Shown here one piece after another: positions 44,821 through 53,743 of a stretch of 64,000 nt of DNA. The stretch is from DASXMR01 sp036495525 (lineage in GTDB: Bacteria; Actinomycetota; Actinomycetes; Streptosporangiales; Streptosporangiaceae), in assembly GCA_036495525.1 (NCBI GenBank), contig DASXMR010000141.1, positions 1-64,000 of the forward strand, in the 5' to 3' direction. Position 1 is the stretch's first letter. Each line of letters opens with the position of its first letter. Position numbers and translations under genes: made by a program. The notes under the pieces are model-generated. The model had not been told where the DNA came from. It was given only the letters and a program-made list of their open reading frames with translations, and did not search any database.

Positions 44821-46519
44821 CCGGCTGGTCCCGATCCTCAGCCGTACCCTGCGCAGCGCTTGCGCTGGTAACCCGGCCGGGGCTCACGACCCTGGTCGCG
44901 TTCCCGGCCCGCAGTGCGCTGACCGGGCCGCCAGCCGGAGCAGCCGGCGTCAGCGGAGCCGTTCCGCCAGCTAGCGGTGCCACCCCCGGCACGCGCTGGG
45001 CGGTGCCGGGAAGGCGCGGGGGGATCCGGCTCGCAGGCGCGGCCGGCAGGCCGCTGCTGGCCGGCCGGGGGGCGTGGCTGGCGTCGCTCGGCCGGCGGAC
45101 CGTGACCTGGCTCGCGGGGCCGGCTGGCGGTCGCCCGTCCTGCCCCGGCCCGGTCACCCGCTGGACGCCCGCCGCCGCCTGCCTCCTGGCCGCGCCGCGA
45201 TCGAGCTGCTCGGTCACCAGCCGGTAGACCTGCCGCGGGCGGCCGGGCTGCGGTGTCCGGCTCGGCGGCAGCGGCCAGGCGAGGCCGTCTTCTACCAGAG
45301 CGTGCAGCAGCCGGCGGGCCGTCCGCGGGGTGACCCCGAGCAGATTTCCCGCCGTTTCGGCGTCGACGGCGAGCCCGGACTCTGAGGCAGGCAGCTTGTC
45401 GGCGAGCCTGGCCAGCGTCGTGAGCCCGCGTGGCGATCGGCGCGCTGCTGCGCCTCCCGGTTGGACTGGCACTGTCAGCTGCGGGGCAATCTCGCCCAGG
45501 CCGGTGCCCGCCTGGCTGCGGCCGAGGACCGAGCGCGCTCTGGCCTCGGCGTCGTGCGCGGTCCGGCCGGTCCCGATCCCGACCTCGATCATGATCCCGA
45601 GCTCGCTGCGTACCCGCTCGGCGAACGGCGGGACCCGCAGGCCGGAGGTGGCCGTGGCGAGCGAGCCCCTGGTGGCGGTCACCAGGAAGCCATGGTCGCT
45701 GGCCGGGCTGACTGAGGCGTGCATCCGCTGCGCCTCCTGCAGGAGCAGCCGGTGCACGCTGAGCTGCATCTCCAGCCGGGCCTGCCGGGGGGTGGCGCGG
45801 CGCGCTGAGTCCCGCAGCGCGGGCACCTCGACCAGGATGACGGCCAGCTGCGCTTCCTCCAGCCTGCGGTTGCCGGCCAGCAGGGTCGCGGTGCGCAGGG
45901 CCGAGCGGATGGCGCTCGCCGTCGGCCGCAGTATCAGCGCGGGCGCCCCGACCGCGGTCAGCCTGGCGGCCACCGCCGGGACGCTGGTAAACGCCATCGT
46001 CGACTGGCCCTTGCGCCACAGCTTCTCGTGGAATGCGGCGAGAGCTGCCGGGCCGGCCGGCTCCTCGCGCACGTGCACGTCGGCCGAGGCGATGCCGAGC
46101 TCGGCGAACGCATCGTCGACGTCGGCCCGGCTGATCGTGTCGATGCTCGTCCTGGCCAGGTCGCTGCCGTGGTCCCGGCTAGCCCGCAGCAGCGCGCCGT
46201 AGAGCGGGCTGCCGGCGAGCTGGATGCAGGCCGAGGGGACGTTGAGGACGCCGGCCCGGCGCGCGTACTCCTGCGGCAGGCGGCTGGCGAACAGGCACGA
46301 GTCGATCGACGCGCCCAGGGACGCCACCTTGTCGGCAGCCTCCTGCTCCTCGCGGTAGGACGCCGCGAGCAGCCGCCGGGATGGCCCGGCCACCGCCGAG
46401 CTGCCAGCCGCAGCCTGGTAGCCGGCCGGAACGCCGGACAGCATGATCAGCTCTACCAGGTCGTGCGGCGCGATGACGCCGACCGTCAGCTCGGCGTGGG
46501 ATGCACGGGCCGGGCTCAT
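44798..46519 (-). CDS. Predicted multi-domain regulator: sensor, cyclase-like fold, winged helix
   Basis: I do not recognise a named family for this 573-residue protein. Residues 1-220 look like a PrpR_N-type ligand-binding fold (VGVIAPHDLVELIM, ASYREEQEAADKVASLG, SVPAVAARLTAVGAPALILRP). Residues 225-345 resemble a GGDEF or GTP-cyclohydrolase III-like fold (AQLAVILVEVPALRD, SSP-like turn, IMIEVGIGTGRTAHDAEARA). Residues 360-440 form a winged helix (TAGNLLGVTPRTARRLLHALVEDGLAWPL, split). The last 130 residues are Pro/Ala-rich and disordered. It probably controls nearby genes in response to a small molecule. The ATG at 46519 lacks a good ribosome-binding site. Confidence 0.75.
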   Translation of the reverse strand: MSPARASHAELTVGVIAPHDLVELIMLSGVPAGYQAAAGSSAVAGPSRRLLAASYREEQEAADKVASLGASIDSCLFASRLPQEYARRAGVLNVPSACIQLAGSPLYGALLRASRDHGSDLARTSIDTISRADVDDAFAELGIASADVHVREEPAGPAALAAFHEKLWRKGQSTMAFTSVPAVAARLTAVGAPALILRPTASAIRSALRTATLLAGNRRLEEAQLAVILVEVPALRDSARRATPRQARLEMQLSVHRLLLQEAQRMHASVSPASDHGFLVTATRGSLATATSGLRVPPFAERVRSELGIMIEVGIGTGRTAHDAEARARSVLGRSQAGTGLGEIAPQLTVPVQPGGAAARRSPRGLTTLARLADKLPASESGLAVDAETAGNLLGVTPRTARRLLHALVEDGLAWPLPPSRTPQPGRPRQVYRLVTEQLDRGAARRQAAAGVQRVTGPGQDGRPPAGPASQVTVRRPSDASHAPRPASSGLPAAPASRIPPRLPGTAQRVPGVAPLAGGTAPLTPAAPAGGPVSALRAGNATRVVSPGRVTSASAAQGTAEDRDQPVSPPGTG

Positions 46520-47120
46520 GGCCGGCCGGCCAGGCCCGATCGCGCGGCTAGCTGGCCTGCCGCTGTGCGGAAGCCGGGAATCCGCGCCATTTCACGTCCC
46601 ATCCAGCGCACCGCCCGCGTGTGAGGATTTTGCGTCACTACATGTCGTAGCTCACGAAGAAGATGTATGGAAGAGGCAATTATCCTGCGATCGCTGCCGT
46701 GCTCGCGTGCGGCCATGCAGACCGAGGCTTAAATGACACAGAAATGGCCAGCAACGCTTGCCGTCTGCCTCCTCGTTGTGCCACCCAATGCCAGGCCAGG
46801 CGGCAGGTACGGCGGCCGGCAGCCGGTGGTGGCGGCAGTGGCCTGCGGGCCGGCAGCCTGCCGTTCCAGGGCAGCCCCCGGCGGTCGACTGCCGGCTATC
46901 TGCCATGGCAGACGGTCGCAAGGGCTGGTCGATTGCCAGCCGTCAAGGCGGTGCAGCATGCACGGCTGTCCTGGCAAGGGCCGGCTTGCCCCATGGATGG
47001 TCCGCCGCCGCTATTCACCGGCATCTGCTCGCCGCGCATGCCAGCGATGGCAGCCATGTGCTGACCGCGCCGGACAAAGGGCCGGGCGGATAAAAGGATT
47101 GAAGCGATGCCGGACGGGCC
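46520..47120. other. Non-coding region between regulator and murA
   Basis: About 600 bases with no gene I can support; long open frames here have no ribosome-binding site and a biased composition. The part at 46621-46760 is unusually A+T-rich. CTAC-ATGTC-GTAG (46638-46650) is a small dyad upstream of the regulator gene and could be its operator. The remainder is rich in short GCCGGC/TGCC palindromes. Confidence 0.55.
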
Positions 47121-47122
47121 GC

Positions 47123-47220
47123 AAAAGGACAGGTCACAGCGATTGGGCTGCTGGCCTGGGACGGATATTCAGCGCAGGGCGGCATTGCGCCTTGGCCGCG
47201 CCCTGCCTATGACCTGTCCT
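47123..47220 (-). terminator. Intrinsic-type terminator of murA
   Basis: On the minus strand AGGACAGGTCA (47220-47210, inside the last murA codons) pairs with TGACCTGTCCT (47136-47126), which is followed by TTT. An inner hairpin, GCAGGGCG (47206-47199) with CGCCCTGC (47181-47174), lies between. The nested stems plus T-run fit a terminator. Confidence 0.55.
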
Positions 47221-48484
47221 CGGTAATGTCGGCGCCCAGAGTGGTGAGCCTGGTGGCGATCGATGCGTGCCCGCGGTCGATCAGGTAGCCGGGCGACACG
47301 ACAGTCTCGCCCTCGGCGGCCAGCCCGGCCAGGATCAGCGCGATCCCGGTGCGCAAGTCGTGGGCGATCACGTCGGCGCCTTTCAGCGCTACGGGCCCGT
47401 GCACCAGGACGGCATTCCCGGCGACCTCTACCTTCGCGCCCATCTTGTTCAGCTCGCCGGCCAGCATGTACCTGCCGTCGAAGATCGTCTCCCGGATGTA
47501 GCTGGTGCCGTCGGCGAGGCAGCTCAGCGCCATGATCGGCGACTGCAAGTCGGTCGCGAAACCGGGGAACGGGCAGGTGATCACGTTGATCGGGCGCAGC
47601 TGACGCTCGCGGCGCACCTGCAGCACCGCGCCGTGCGTCGAGAACTCGACGCCCATCTGCTCCAGCTTCCACCGGACGACGCCGAAGTGATCGAGGGACG
47701 CGCCGACCAGGCTGAGCTCGCCACCGCTGATGGCCGCTGCCATGGCGAACACGCCGGCGTCCACCCGGTCGGGCATGACCGAGTGCTCGACCGCGGTCAG
47801 CCGCTCGACGCCCTCCACCGTGACGCAGCCGGTGCCGCCGCCGCTGATCCTGGCACCCATCTTGCTGAGGAACGCGATAACGTCCTGAACCTCGGGTTCC
47901 AGCGCGGTGTTGTCGATGACAGTGACGCCAGGGGCCATCGACGCGGCCATGATCAGGTTCTCGGTGCCGGTGTGCGAGGGCGTGTCCAGGTACAGGTGCG
48001 CGCCCTGCAGGCCGTCAGCCTTCAGGTGAATCTCGCTCTCGCCCTCGTCCACGACGGCGCCGAGACGGGCGAAGCCCCGGTAGTGGAAGTCGAGGTTGCG
48101 GCTGCCGAGGTTGCAGCCGCCGACGCCCTCGAGGACGGCCTCGCCGAGCCGGTGCAGCAGCGCAGGCACGAACAGCACGGAGGCCCGGAACCTGCGGGTA
48201 ATCTCGGCCGGCAGCACGGGGCTGGTGAGGTTCGAGGCATCTACCACCAGCGTCCGCTCCGGCTCGTGGAACTTCACGATGGCGCCCACGGCCTGGGCGA
48301 GCTCCACGGCGCGGCGGACGTCCTCGATGACCGGCACGTTGCGCAGCACCGTGCGGCCCTTATCGGCGAGCAGCGAGGCAGCGATCATCTTGAGGGCGGC
48401 ATTCTTGGCGCCCTGCACGAAGACCGTTCCCTGCAACGGATTACCGCCGCGGACGCGATAGCGGGTGGAGCTGCCGCTGGTCAT
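47207..48484 (-). CDS. murA: UDP-N-acetylglucosamine 1-carboxyvinyltransferase (MurA)
   Basis: This 425-residue enzyme carries out the first committed step of peptidoglycan synthesis, adding PEP to UDP-GlcNAc. Family features are VFVQGAKNAALKMIAASLL, DGRYMLAGELNKMGA and the C-terminal ATRLTTLGADI. The catalytic cysteine is C124 in GGCNLGSRNLDFH, so the fosfomycin target residue is kept, though the following residues differ from the usual GARPVDLH. The start is ATG 48484 with GGAG ten bases upstream; the longer open frame is not supported. It lies 270 bases downstream of purC with its own probable promoter. Confidence 0.92.
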   Translation of the reverse strand: MTSGSSTRYRVRGGNPLQGTVFVQGAKNAALKMIAASLLADKGRTVLRNVPVIEDVRRAVELAQAVGAIVKFHEPERTLVVDASNLTSPVLPAEITRRFRASVLFVPALLHRLGEAVLEGVGGCNLGSRNLDFHYRGFARLGAVVDEGESEIHLKADGLQGAHLYLDTPSHTGTENLIMAASMAPGVTVIDNTALEPEVQDVIAFLSKMGARISGGGTGCVTVEGVERLTAVEHSVMPDRVDAGVFAMAAAISGGELSLVGASLDHFGVVRWKLEQMGVEFSTHGAVLQVRRERQLRPINVITCPFPGFATDLQSPIMALSCLADGTSYIRETIFDGRYMLAGELNKMGAKVEVAGNAVLVHGPVALKGADVIAHDLRTGIALILAGLAAEGETVVSPGYLIDRGHASIATRLTTLGADITEDRS

Positions 48485-48658
48485 GTAAGGAGGACTCCCG
48501 TCACGTTGCTGGGGGCAGGGACGCGCGGGCTGACCGCCCGGCCGAATGGCCTGCTGCAATCCATCCGGAAGGCCGCCCCGCTCCAGGCGGCCCGTCTCGC
48601 GCGCAGCCAAGTATTCCACCGCTCCCGACCCTCCCATGCCACGACGCAGCAGTTACGT

Positions 48659-48689
48659 AGCGTATCTGACCCGCTTCACATCGTGACAA
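48659..48689 (-). promoter_or_regulatory. Candidate murA promoter
   Basis: On the minus strand TTGTCA (48689-48684) is followed 17-19 bases later by GATACGCT (48666-48659). It leaves a leader of about 170 bases before the murA ATG. The rest of the 48485-48754 gap has no gene. Confidence 0.5.
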
Positions 48690-48754
48690 TCCTGGTTCGG
48701 GCAGTTAGTTTGCCGAGGATCGGGGCGCTCTCACCTCGCCGAAGCAGACGCCGC

Positions 48755-49624
48755 TCAGGCGCTCCCTGGCACCGGCTGCGAGTCCCAGCGCAAGCCCGTC
48801 AGCTGCTCGTATGCGGCGACATAGCGCTGCCGGGTCCGCTGGACCACCTCAGCCGGCAGTGGCGGGGGCGGCTGGCCGCCCGACCGGTTCCAGCCGGCCT
48901 CGGGCGAGGTGAGCCAGTCGCGCACATACTGCTTGTCCATCGACGGCTGGCTGACTCCCGGCCGCCAGCTCTCGGCCGGCCAGAACCGGGACGAGTCGGG
49001 GGTCAGCACCTCGTCGGCGAGCCGCAGCGCGCCCTCGTCGTCAAAACCAAGCTCGATCTTGGTGTCGGCGAGGATGATCCCCCGGCCAGCAGCGATCTGC
49101 GCGCCCCGCCGGTACACGGCAAGCGTGATCCGCTCAAGCTCAGCCGCCGTCGCTGCGCCTACCATGCCGGTCAGCGTGGCAGCCGTGATGTTCTCATCGT
49201 GCTCGCCGCGCTGCGCCTTCGTCGCCGGGGTGAACACTGGCTCTGGCAACCGCGACCCGTCGGTGAGGCCGGGCGGCAGCTGGATGCCGCAGACCGAGCC
49301 GTGCTCGCGGTACTCGGCGAGGGCTGATCCGGTCAGGTAGCCGCGCGCGACGCACTCGACCGGCAGCATCCGCAGCTGCATGCAGGCCATTGCCCGCCCG
49401 GCGAACTCGGCCGGCACCGGCGCGCCGGTCAGCTGGCTCGGCGCAAGGTCGGAAAGCCGGCCGAACCACCACAGCGACAGGGCGGTGAGGATCTTGCCCT
49501 TGTCGGGGATCGGGGTCGGCAGCACGTAGTCGAAGGCCGAGATCCGGTCGCTGGCCACCAGCAGCAGGCCCCCGTCCGGCAGCTCGTACAGGTCGCGGAC
49601 CTTGCCCGAGTACAGGTGCCTCAT
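48755..49624 (-). CDS. purC: SAICAR synthase
   Basis: This 289-residue enzyme ligates aspartate to CAIR in purine synthesis. YSGKVRDLYE, SDRISAFDYVLP, PVECVARGYLTGSALAEY and the later SMDKQYVRDWL are diagnostic. The start ATG overlaps the purB stop by four bases, so purB and purC are coupled. The length is normal for the bacterial monofunctional enzyme of the longer type. Confidence 0.96.
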   Translation of the reverse strand: MRHLYSGKVRDLYELPDGGLLLVASDRISAFDYVLPTPIPDKGKILTALSLWWFGRLSDLAPSQLTGAPVPAEFAGRAMACMQLRMLPVECVARGYLTGSALAEYREHGSVCGIQLPPGLTDGSRLPEPVFTPATKAQRGEHDENITAATLTGMVGAATAAELERITLAVYRRGAQIAAGRGIILADTKIELGFDDEGALRLADEVLTPDSSRFWPAESWRPGVSQPSMDKQYVRDWLTSPEAGWNRSGGQPPPPLPAEVVQRTRQRYVAAYEQLTGLRWDSQPVPGSA

Positions 49625-51078
49625 GACGCCGTTCCGCCAGCCTGCGTGTCAGCCGGCTGGCCGCTGCCGGGCGCTGCGGCGCCAGGCTGAGGGCCGCTGG
49701 CCCTCGCGCTGTTGCCGCTCGCGGCCTTGCTGCTCCCGTTCGGCGCTGGCCAGCTCCGGTCAGGTGCCAGGTCGCCGAGCTGCTCCAGCCGGTCGAACAC
49801 GGGCCCGAGGCGCTCGACGAAGCGCTCCGGCCGGCAGGCCTCGTCCAGGCGGCCCTCGTCCAGCGGCTGGGCCTGGCTGGCCGCGTGCCGACGTAGGGTC
49901 TCGCGCAGCGGCGTCCCGGTCTGCCAGGTGTCCATCGCGGCCCGCTGCACAAGCGCGTACGCGTCTTCCCTGGACATGCCGCCGGCGACCAGCTCGAGCA
50001 GCACAGCGGAGCTGTAGATCAGGCCGTGCGTGGCGTCGAGGTTGGCCCGCATCCGCTCGGCGTCCACGACCAGGCCGCGGATCACCCAGGCCATCTCGTC
50101 CAGCAGGTAGTCGGTCGCGATGGCCGCGTCAGGCAGCGCTACCCGCTCGGTGCTTGAGTGCGAGATATCCCGCTCGTGCCACAGCGGTATGCCCTCCAGC
50201 ACGGGCACCACCTGCGCGCGCACCACCCTGGCCAGTCCGCTGATCCGCTCCGAGCGCACCGGGTTGCGCTTGTGCGGCATGGCCGATGAGCCCTTCTGGC
50301 CGGTGCCGAAGGGCTCAGCCAGCTCGCTGACCTCCGTGCGCTGTCCGTGCCTGATCTCCAGCGCGATGGCATCGCAGACGGTGGCGATCAAGGCGAGCAC
50401 GCTGACCCACTCGCTGATCCCGTCGCGGAGCACCACCTGCGTCGCCACGTCGGCCGGGCGCAGCCCAAGCTCGGCCAGCACCTGCGCCTCGATCGCCGGG
50501 TCGATGTTGGAGTAGGTGCCCACCGGCCCTGATAGCTTGCCGACCGCCACCGCCTCCCTGGCCCTGCTGAGGCGACCGGCGCACCGGTGGACGGCGAAGG
50601 CGAAGTCCGCGACGCGGTGTCCCCACACGTCAGGCTCGGCGTGGATGCCGTGGGTACGGCCGGGCCGCAGGGTGTGCCGGTGCGTCAGGGCGTGCTCGCG
50701 CAGCACCCGGCCGAGTTCGGCCAGCCGCCCGGCGAGCAGGTCGGTTGCCTCGGTGAGCTGCAGCGCGAGCGCGGTGTCCAGCAGGTCCGAGGATGTCAGC
50801 CCGAAGTGCACGTAGGCGGCCGCCTCGCGCGGCTTGGTGTTGTCAGCCCACGCCGTCAGGAAGGCGATCACGTCATGCCCGGTGACCTCCTCGATCGCGG
50901 CGACCGCGGCCGGCGTTGGCGGCGGTGCGGCGCGAACCGGCGCGACAGCCTCTGCCGGCACCGTGCCGGCCCTGGCGTGCGCTTCAAGCACGAGCATCTC
51001 TACCCGACACCACAGCTCGTACTTGTGCTCGTCGCTCCAGACCCGTCCCATGTCAGGCAGCGTGTACCGGTCAATCAC
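49621..51078 (-). CDS. purB: Adenylosuccinate lyase
   Basis: This 485-residue fumarase-fold enzyme cleaves SAICAR and adenylosuccinate. The signature GSSAMPHKRNPVRSE and N terminus IDRYTLPDMGRVWSDEHKYELW are of the Bacillus type. The C-terminal 50 residues are a low-complexity Ala/Gly/Ser extension beyond the usual 430 residues. The start is GTG 51078, directly after AGGAG; spacing is very short, so a nearby start is possible. It follows ltrA by 92 bases. Confidence 0.95.
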   Translation of the reverse strand: MIDRYTLPDMGRVWSDEHKYELWCRVEMLVLEAHARAGTVPAEAVAPVRAAPPPTPAAVAAIEEVTGHDVIAFLTAWADNTKPREAAAYVHFGLTSSDLLDTALALQLTEATDLLAGRLAELGRVLREHALTHRHTLRPGRTHGIHAEPDVWGHRVADFAFAVHRCAGRLSRAREAVAVGKLSGPVGTYSNIDPAIEAQVLAELGLRPADVATQVVLRDGISEWVSVLALIATVCDAIALEIRHGQRTEVSELAEPFGTGQKGSSAMPHKRNPVRSERISGLARVVRAQVVPVLEGIPLWHERDISHSSTERVALPDAAIATDYLLDEMAWVIRGLVVDAERMRANLDATHGLIYSSAVLLELVAGGMSREDAYALVQRAAMDTWQTGTPLRETLRRHAASQAQPLDEGRLDEACRPERFVERLGPVFDRLEQLGDLAPDRSWPAPNGSSKAASGNSARASGPQPGAAAPGSGQPADTQAGGTAS

Positions 51079-51170
51079 GCTCCTATCCTGCCGCACCGAT
51101 CGGCCGGGCTGGCTGGCGCGCTGCGGCCGGCCGCCAGCGTCCGCCCTGACGCCAGCCGCGCCGCCCTGGA

Positions 51171-52460
51171 TCATGAGGCAGCAGGCAACTTCCAGCGCCA
51201 GCCCTCGTCGGCCATGCGCTCCGCCGCCAGCATCATGGCCAGGACTGCCACCAGGATCGCGACCTGCGCGGTCAGTGAGATGAGTGAGCCCGCCGGAATG
51301 GTCGCCAGCGCCAGCACGGCACCGGCGGCGCGGTAGTTGGCCGGTCCGGTCCGCAGCCGCAGCCTGATGACCGCCTCGCCGACCAGGAACAGCGCGGTCC
51401 CCGCTGCGAGCACCACGGCCTGCCCATTTAGCGGGCCGGCGGCCGGGCCGAGCGCACGCTCGACCGCCTGCTGCAGGCCGACGGCCACGCCGACGACCCC
51501 GAGCAGCAGCGGGATGTTCCCGTAGAAGAACGCGGAGAGTGCCAGCGCTGTGCGTCGCTGGCTACTCTCGGCGGCCAGCACTCGCTCCGCGGCCTCTTCG
51601 TCGGTGCCGCCGAACACGACCCACCACAACGCGGCGGCCAGCGCGAGGCCTAGTACGGCGGCGGCGACCAGGTGGCTGTCCGCCTGGCCGGTCCGCTCGC
51701 CGGCGGCCTGGGCTGCGCCGATCCCGATCGCGGCGACCGACTCGCCGAGCGCGACGATGATCAGCGCCGTGTGCCGTTCGACCAGGTGCGCCGCGCGGAG
51801 CCCGAACAGCGGGGCCGGATGGACGATCAGCGGCGAGCCGAGCTGGACCACCAGCGCCGTCGCCCACAGGGCATAGCCAGCCGGGCCCGGCTCGCCCTGC
51901 GCCCTGGCGACCAGGCCGGCGGCGATCACGAGCAGCGCCGAGGCGATGTTGAACGGCATGATCAGGACGATGCTGCGATTGGACTTGAAGTAGAGCAGCG
52001 AGTGCACGAGCACGACGGCGAGGTAGCCGATGCCCAGGGTCACGCCATCAGTGCTGAAGCCGCGGGGGATCGCCAGCCCGACCGTCAGGAACCCGCCCAT
52101 GGCCAGCAGCAGCAGGAGCCGCTCGACGGTGCCGGCCGGGGGGCGGGTGTTGGTCAGCCACGCGTAGCCCTCGTACATCCACCACAGCAGGCCGAAGACC
52201 AGCAGCACCTGGACGATGCCTGCCGCCGTCAGCCGGTCAGCGAGCAGGGCGGTGAGCTGCGTCAGGGTGAACGCGAAGACCAGGTCGAAGAACAGCTCCA
52301 GGCTGGTCACCCTGGACGGCAGTTCATCATCGCGGCCATGCTGCTGATCACCTGGCGCTGAGTCCTGCTGACCGGGTGAGACGGGCTGCGGCGGGTCGCC
52401 TGCGGCCGGATCCCGGTGCTCAGCCTGGTCCGGGTCCTGCTCGCCCGGCGGGCCGGTCAT
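51171..52460 (-). CDS. LtrA-family membrane protein
   Basis: This 429-residue protein has a 48-residue acidic cytoplasmic N terminus and about ten transmembrane helices. The low-temperature-requirement A motifs are SLELFFDLVFAFTLTQL and LVERHTALIIVALGES, with a WWVVFGG segment later. Function is unknown; the family was named from a Listeria cold-growth mutant. Its ATG overlaps the purD stop by four bases, placing it inside the purine transcription unit, which is unusual. Confidence 0.88.
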   Translation of the reverse strand: MTGPPGEQDPDQAEHRDPAAGDPPQPVSPGQQDSAPGDQQHGRDDELPSRVTSLELFFDLVFAFTLTQLTALLADRLTAAGIVQVLLVFGLLWWMYEGYAWLTNTRPPAGTVERLLLLLAMGGFLTVGLAIPRGFSTDGVTLGIGYLAVVLVHSLLYFKSNRSIVLIMPFNIASALLVIAAGLVARAQGEPGPAGYALWATALVVQLGSPLIVHPAPLFGLRAAHLVERHTALIIVALGESVAAIGIGAAQAAGERTGQADSHLVAAAVLGLALAAALWWVVFGGTDEEAAERVLAAESSQRRTALALSAFFYGNIPLLLGVVGVAVGLQQAVERALGPAAGPLNGQAVVLAAGTALFLVGEAVIRLRLRTGPANYRAAGAVLALATIPAGSLISLTAQVAILVAVLAMMLAAERMADEGWRWKLPAAS

Positions 52461-53710
52461 CTGCCCCCGGCCGGCCGCGGGCTGGCGATGTCCGTGCGGT
52501 ACCAGCTGCCCCGCATCCTGATCGTGGCGGCGGCACGGTAAGCAGCGGCCCGTGCGGCCGCGAGGTCAGCTCCTGCCCCGACCGCGTTGAGTACCCGCCC
52601 GCCAGCCGAGACCAGGGTGCCGCCCGCGCCAGCGGCGGTTCCGGCGTGCAGCAGGTAAGCGTCAGCCGGGTCCGACACCTCGGCCAGCCCGCTGATCACG
52701 TCCCCGGTGGCCGGCGTCGCTGGATAGCCCTCCGCGGCGATGACCACGACCACGGCCGCGCCGGCCAGCCAGTCGAGCGGCCCGGCCTCGGCCAGCCCCC
52801 CGGCCGCCGCGGCCGCGAGCAGCCCGGCCAGCGGAGTGCCGAGCCGGTCGAGCACAACCTGCGTCTCCGGGTCGCCGAACCTCGCGTTGAACTCCACCAC
52901 CCGCAGGCCGGCGCTAGTAAGGCTCAGCCCCGCGTACAGCAGCCCGCGGTAGGGGGTGCCGCGCCGCCGCAGCTCGGCCAGCGTCGGCTCCACGACGGTC
53001 TTGATCACTTCGGCGGCCAGGCCGGCCGGCGCCCACGGCAGCGGCGCGTAAGCGCCCATGCCGCCGGTATTCGGGCCGGCGTCGCCGTCGTGCGCGCGCT
53101 TGTAGTCCGTGGCAGGCATCATCGGGATCGCGGTCGTCCCGTCCGCCAGCGCGAACACCGAGATCTCTGGCCCGTCGAGGAACTCCTCGATCACCACCCG
53201 GCCGCAGCGGGCGGCGTGCGCCACGGCCTCGCGCCGGTCGGTGGTGACCACCACGCCCTTGCCAGCGGCCAGCCCGTCCGCCTTCACCACATACGGCGGC
53301 CCGAACGCATCAAGCGCGTCGCTCACGTCCGCTTCGCCCGCGCAGGTCCTGGCGGCTGCGGTCGGCACCCCGGCGGCGGCCATCACCTGCTTGGCGAAGG
53401 ACTTAGAGCCCTCAAGCATGGCTGCTGCCCGGCTGGGCCCGAAGCAGCTGATCCCGGCTTCGGCTAGGGCGTCAGCGACGCCCGCCACCAGCGGCGCCTC
53501 CGGTCCGACGACGACCAGGTCGGCGGCCGTGCGCTGGGCGAGCGCGGTGACCTTGGCCGGGTCGGCTGGCCGGACGGCGTGCAACTCGGCCAGCTCGCCG
53601 ATGCCAGGATTTCCCGGTGCCGCGTGCAGGTCGGTGACGGTGTCGTCCCTGGCCAGCGCCCTGGCGAGGGCGTGCTCCCGGCCACCAGAGCCCAGGACGA
53701 GGACGCGCAC
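52457..53710 (-). CDS. purD: Phosphoribosylamine-glycine ligase
   Basis: This 417-residue ATP-grasp enzyme makes glycinamide ribonucleotide. VLVLGSGGREHALA at the N terminus, the GPEAPLVAGVADAL region, the ATP-grasp YVVKADGLAAGKGVVV and VVEFNARFGDPETQVVL are canonical. It lies 33 bases after purA and overlaps ltrA by four bases. Confidence 0.96.
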   Translation of the reverse strand: MRVLVLGSGGREHALARALARDDTVTDLHAAPGNPGIGELAELHAVRPADPAKVTALAQRTAADLVVVGPEAPLVAGVADALAEAGISCFGPSRAAAMLEGSKSFAKQVMAAAGVPTAAARTCAGEADVSDALDAFGPPYVVKADGLAAGKGVVVTTDRREAVAHAARCGRVVIEEFLDGPEISVFALADGTTAIPMMPATDYKRAHDGDAGPNTGGMGAYAPLPWAPAGLAAEVIKTVVEPTLAELRRRGTPYRGLLYAGLSLTSAGLRVVEFNARFGDPETQVVLDRLGTPLAGLLAAAAAGGLAEAGPLDWLAGAAVVVVIAAEGYPATPATGDVISGLAEVSDPADAYLLHAGTAAGAGGTLVSAGGRVLNAVGAGADLAAARAAAYRAAATIRMRGSWYRTDIASPRPAGGR

Positions 53711-53743
53711 GCGGCGAGCCTAACAGCAACCGCCTGGCCCCGG

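Noticed and set aside
46733..47212. A 159-codon open frame upstream of murA
   Set aside because: No ribosome-binding site, Cys/Arg-rich composition without pattern, and it overlaps the murA terminator.
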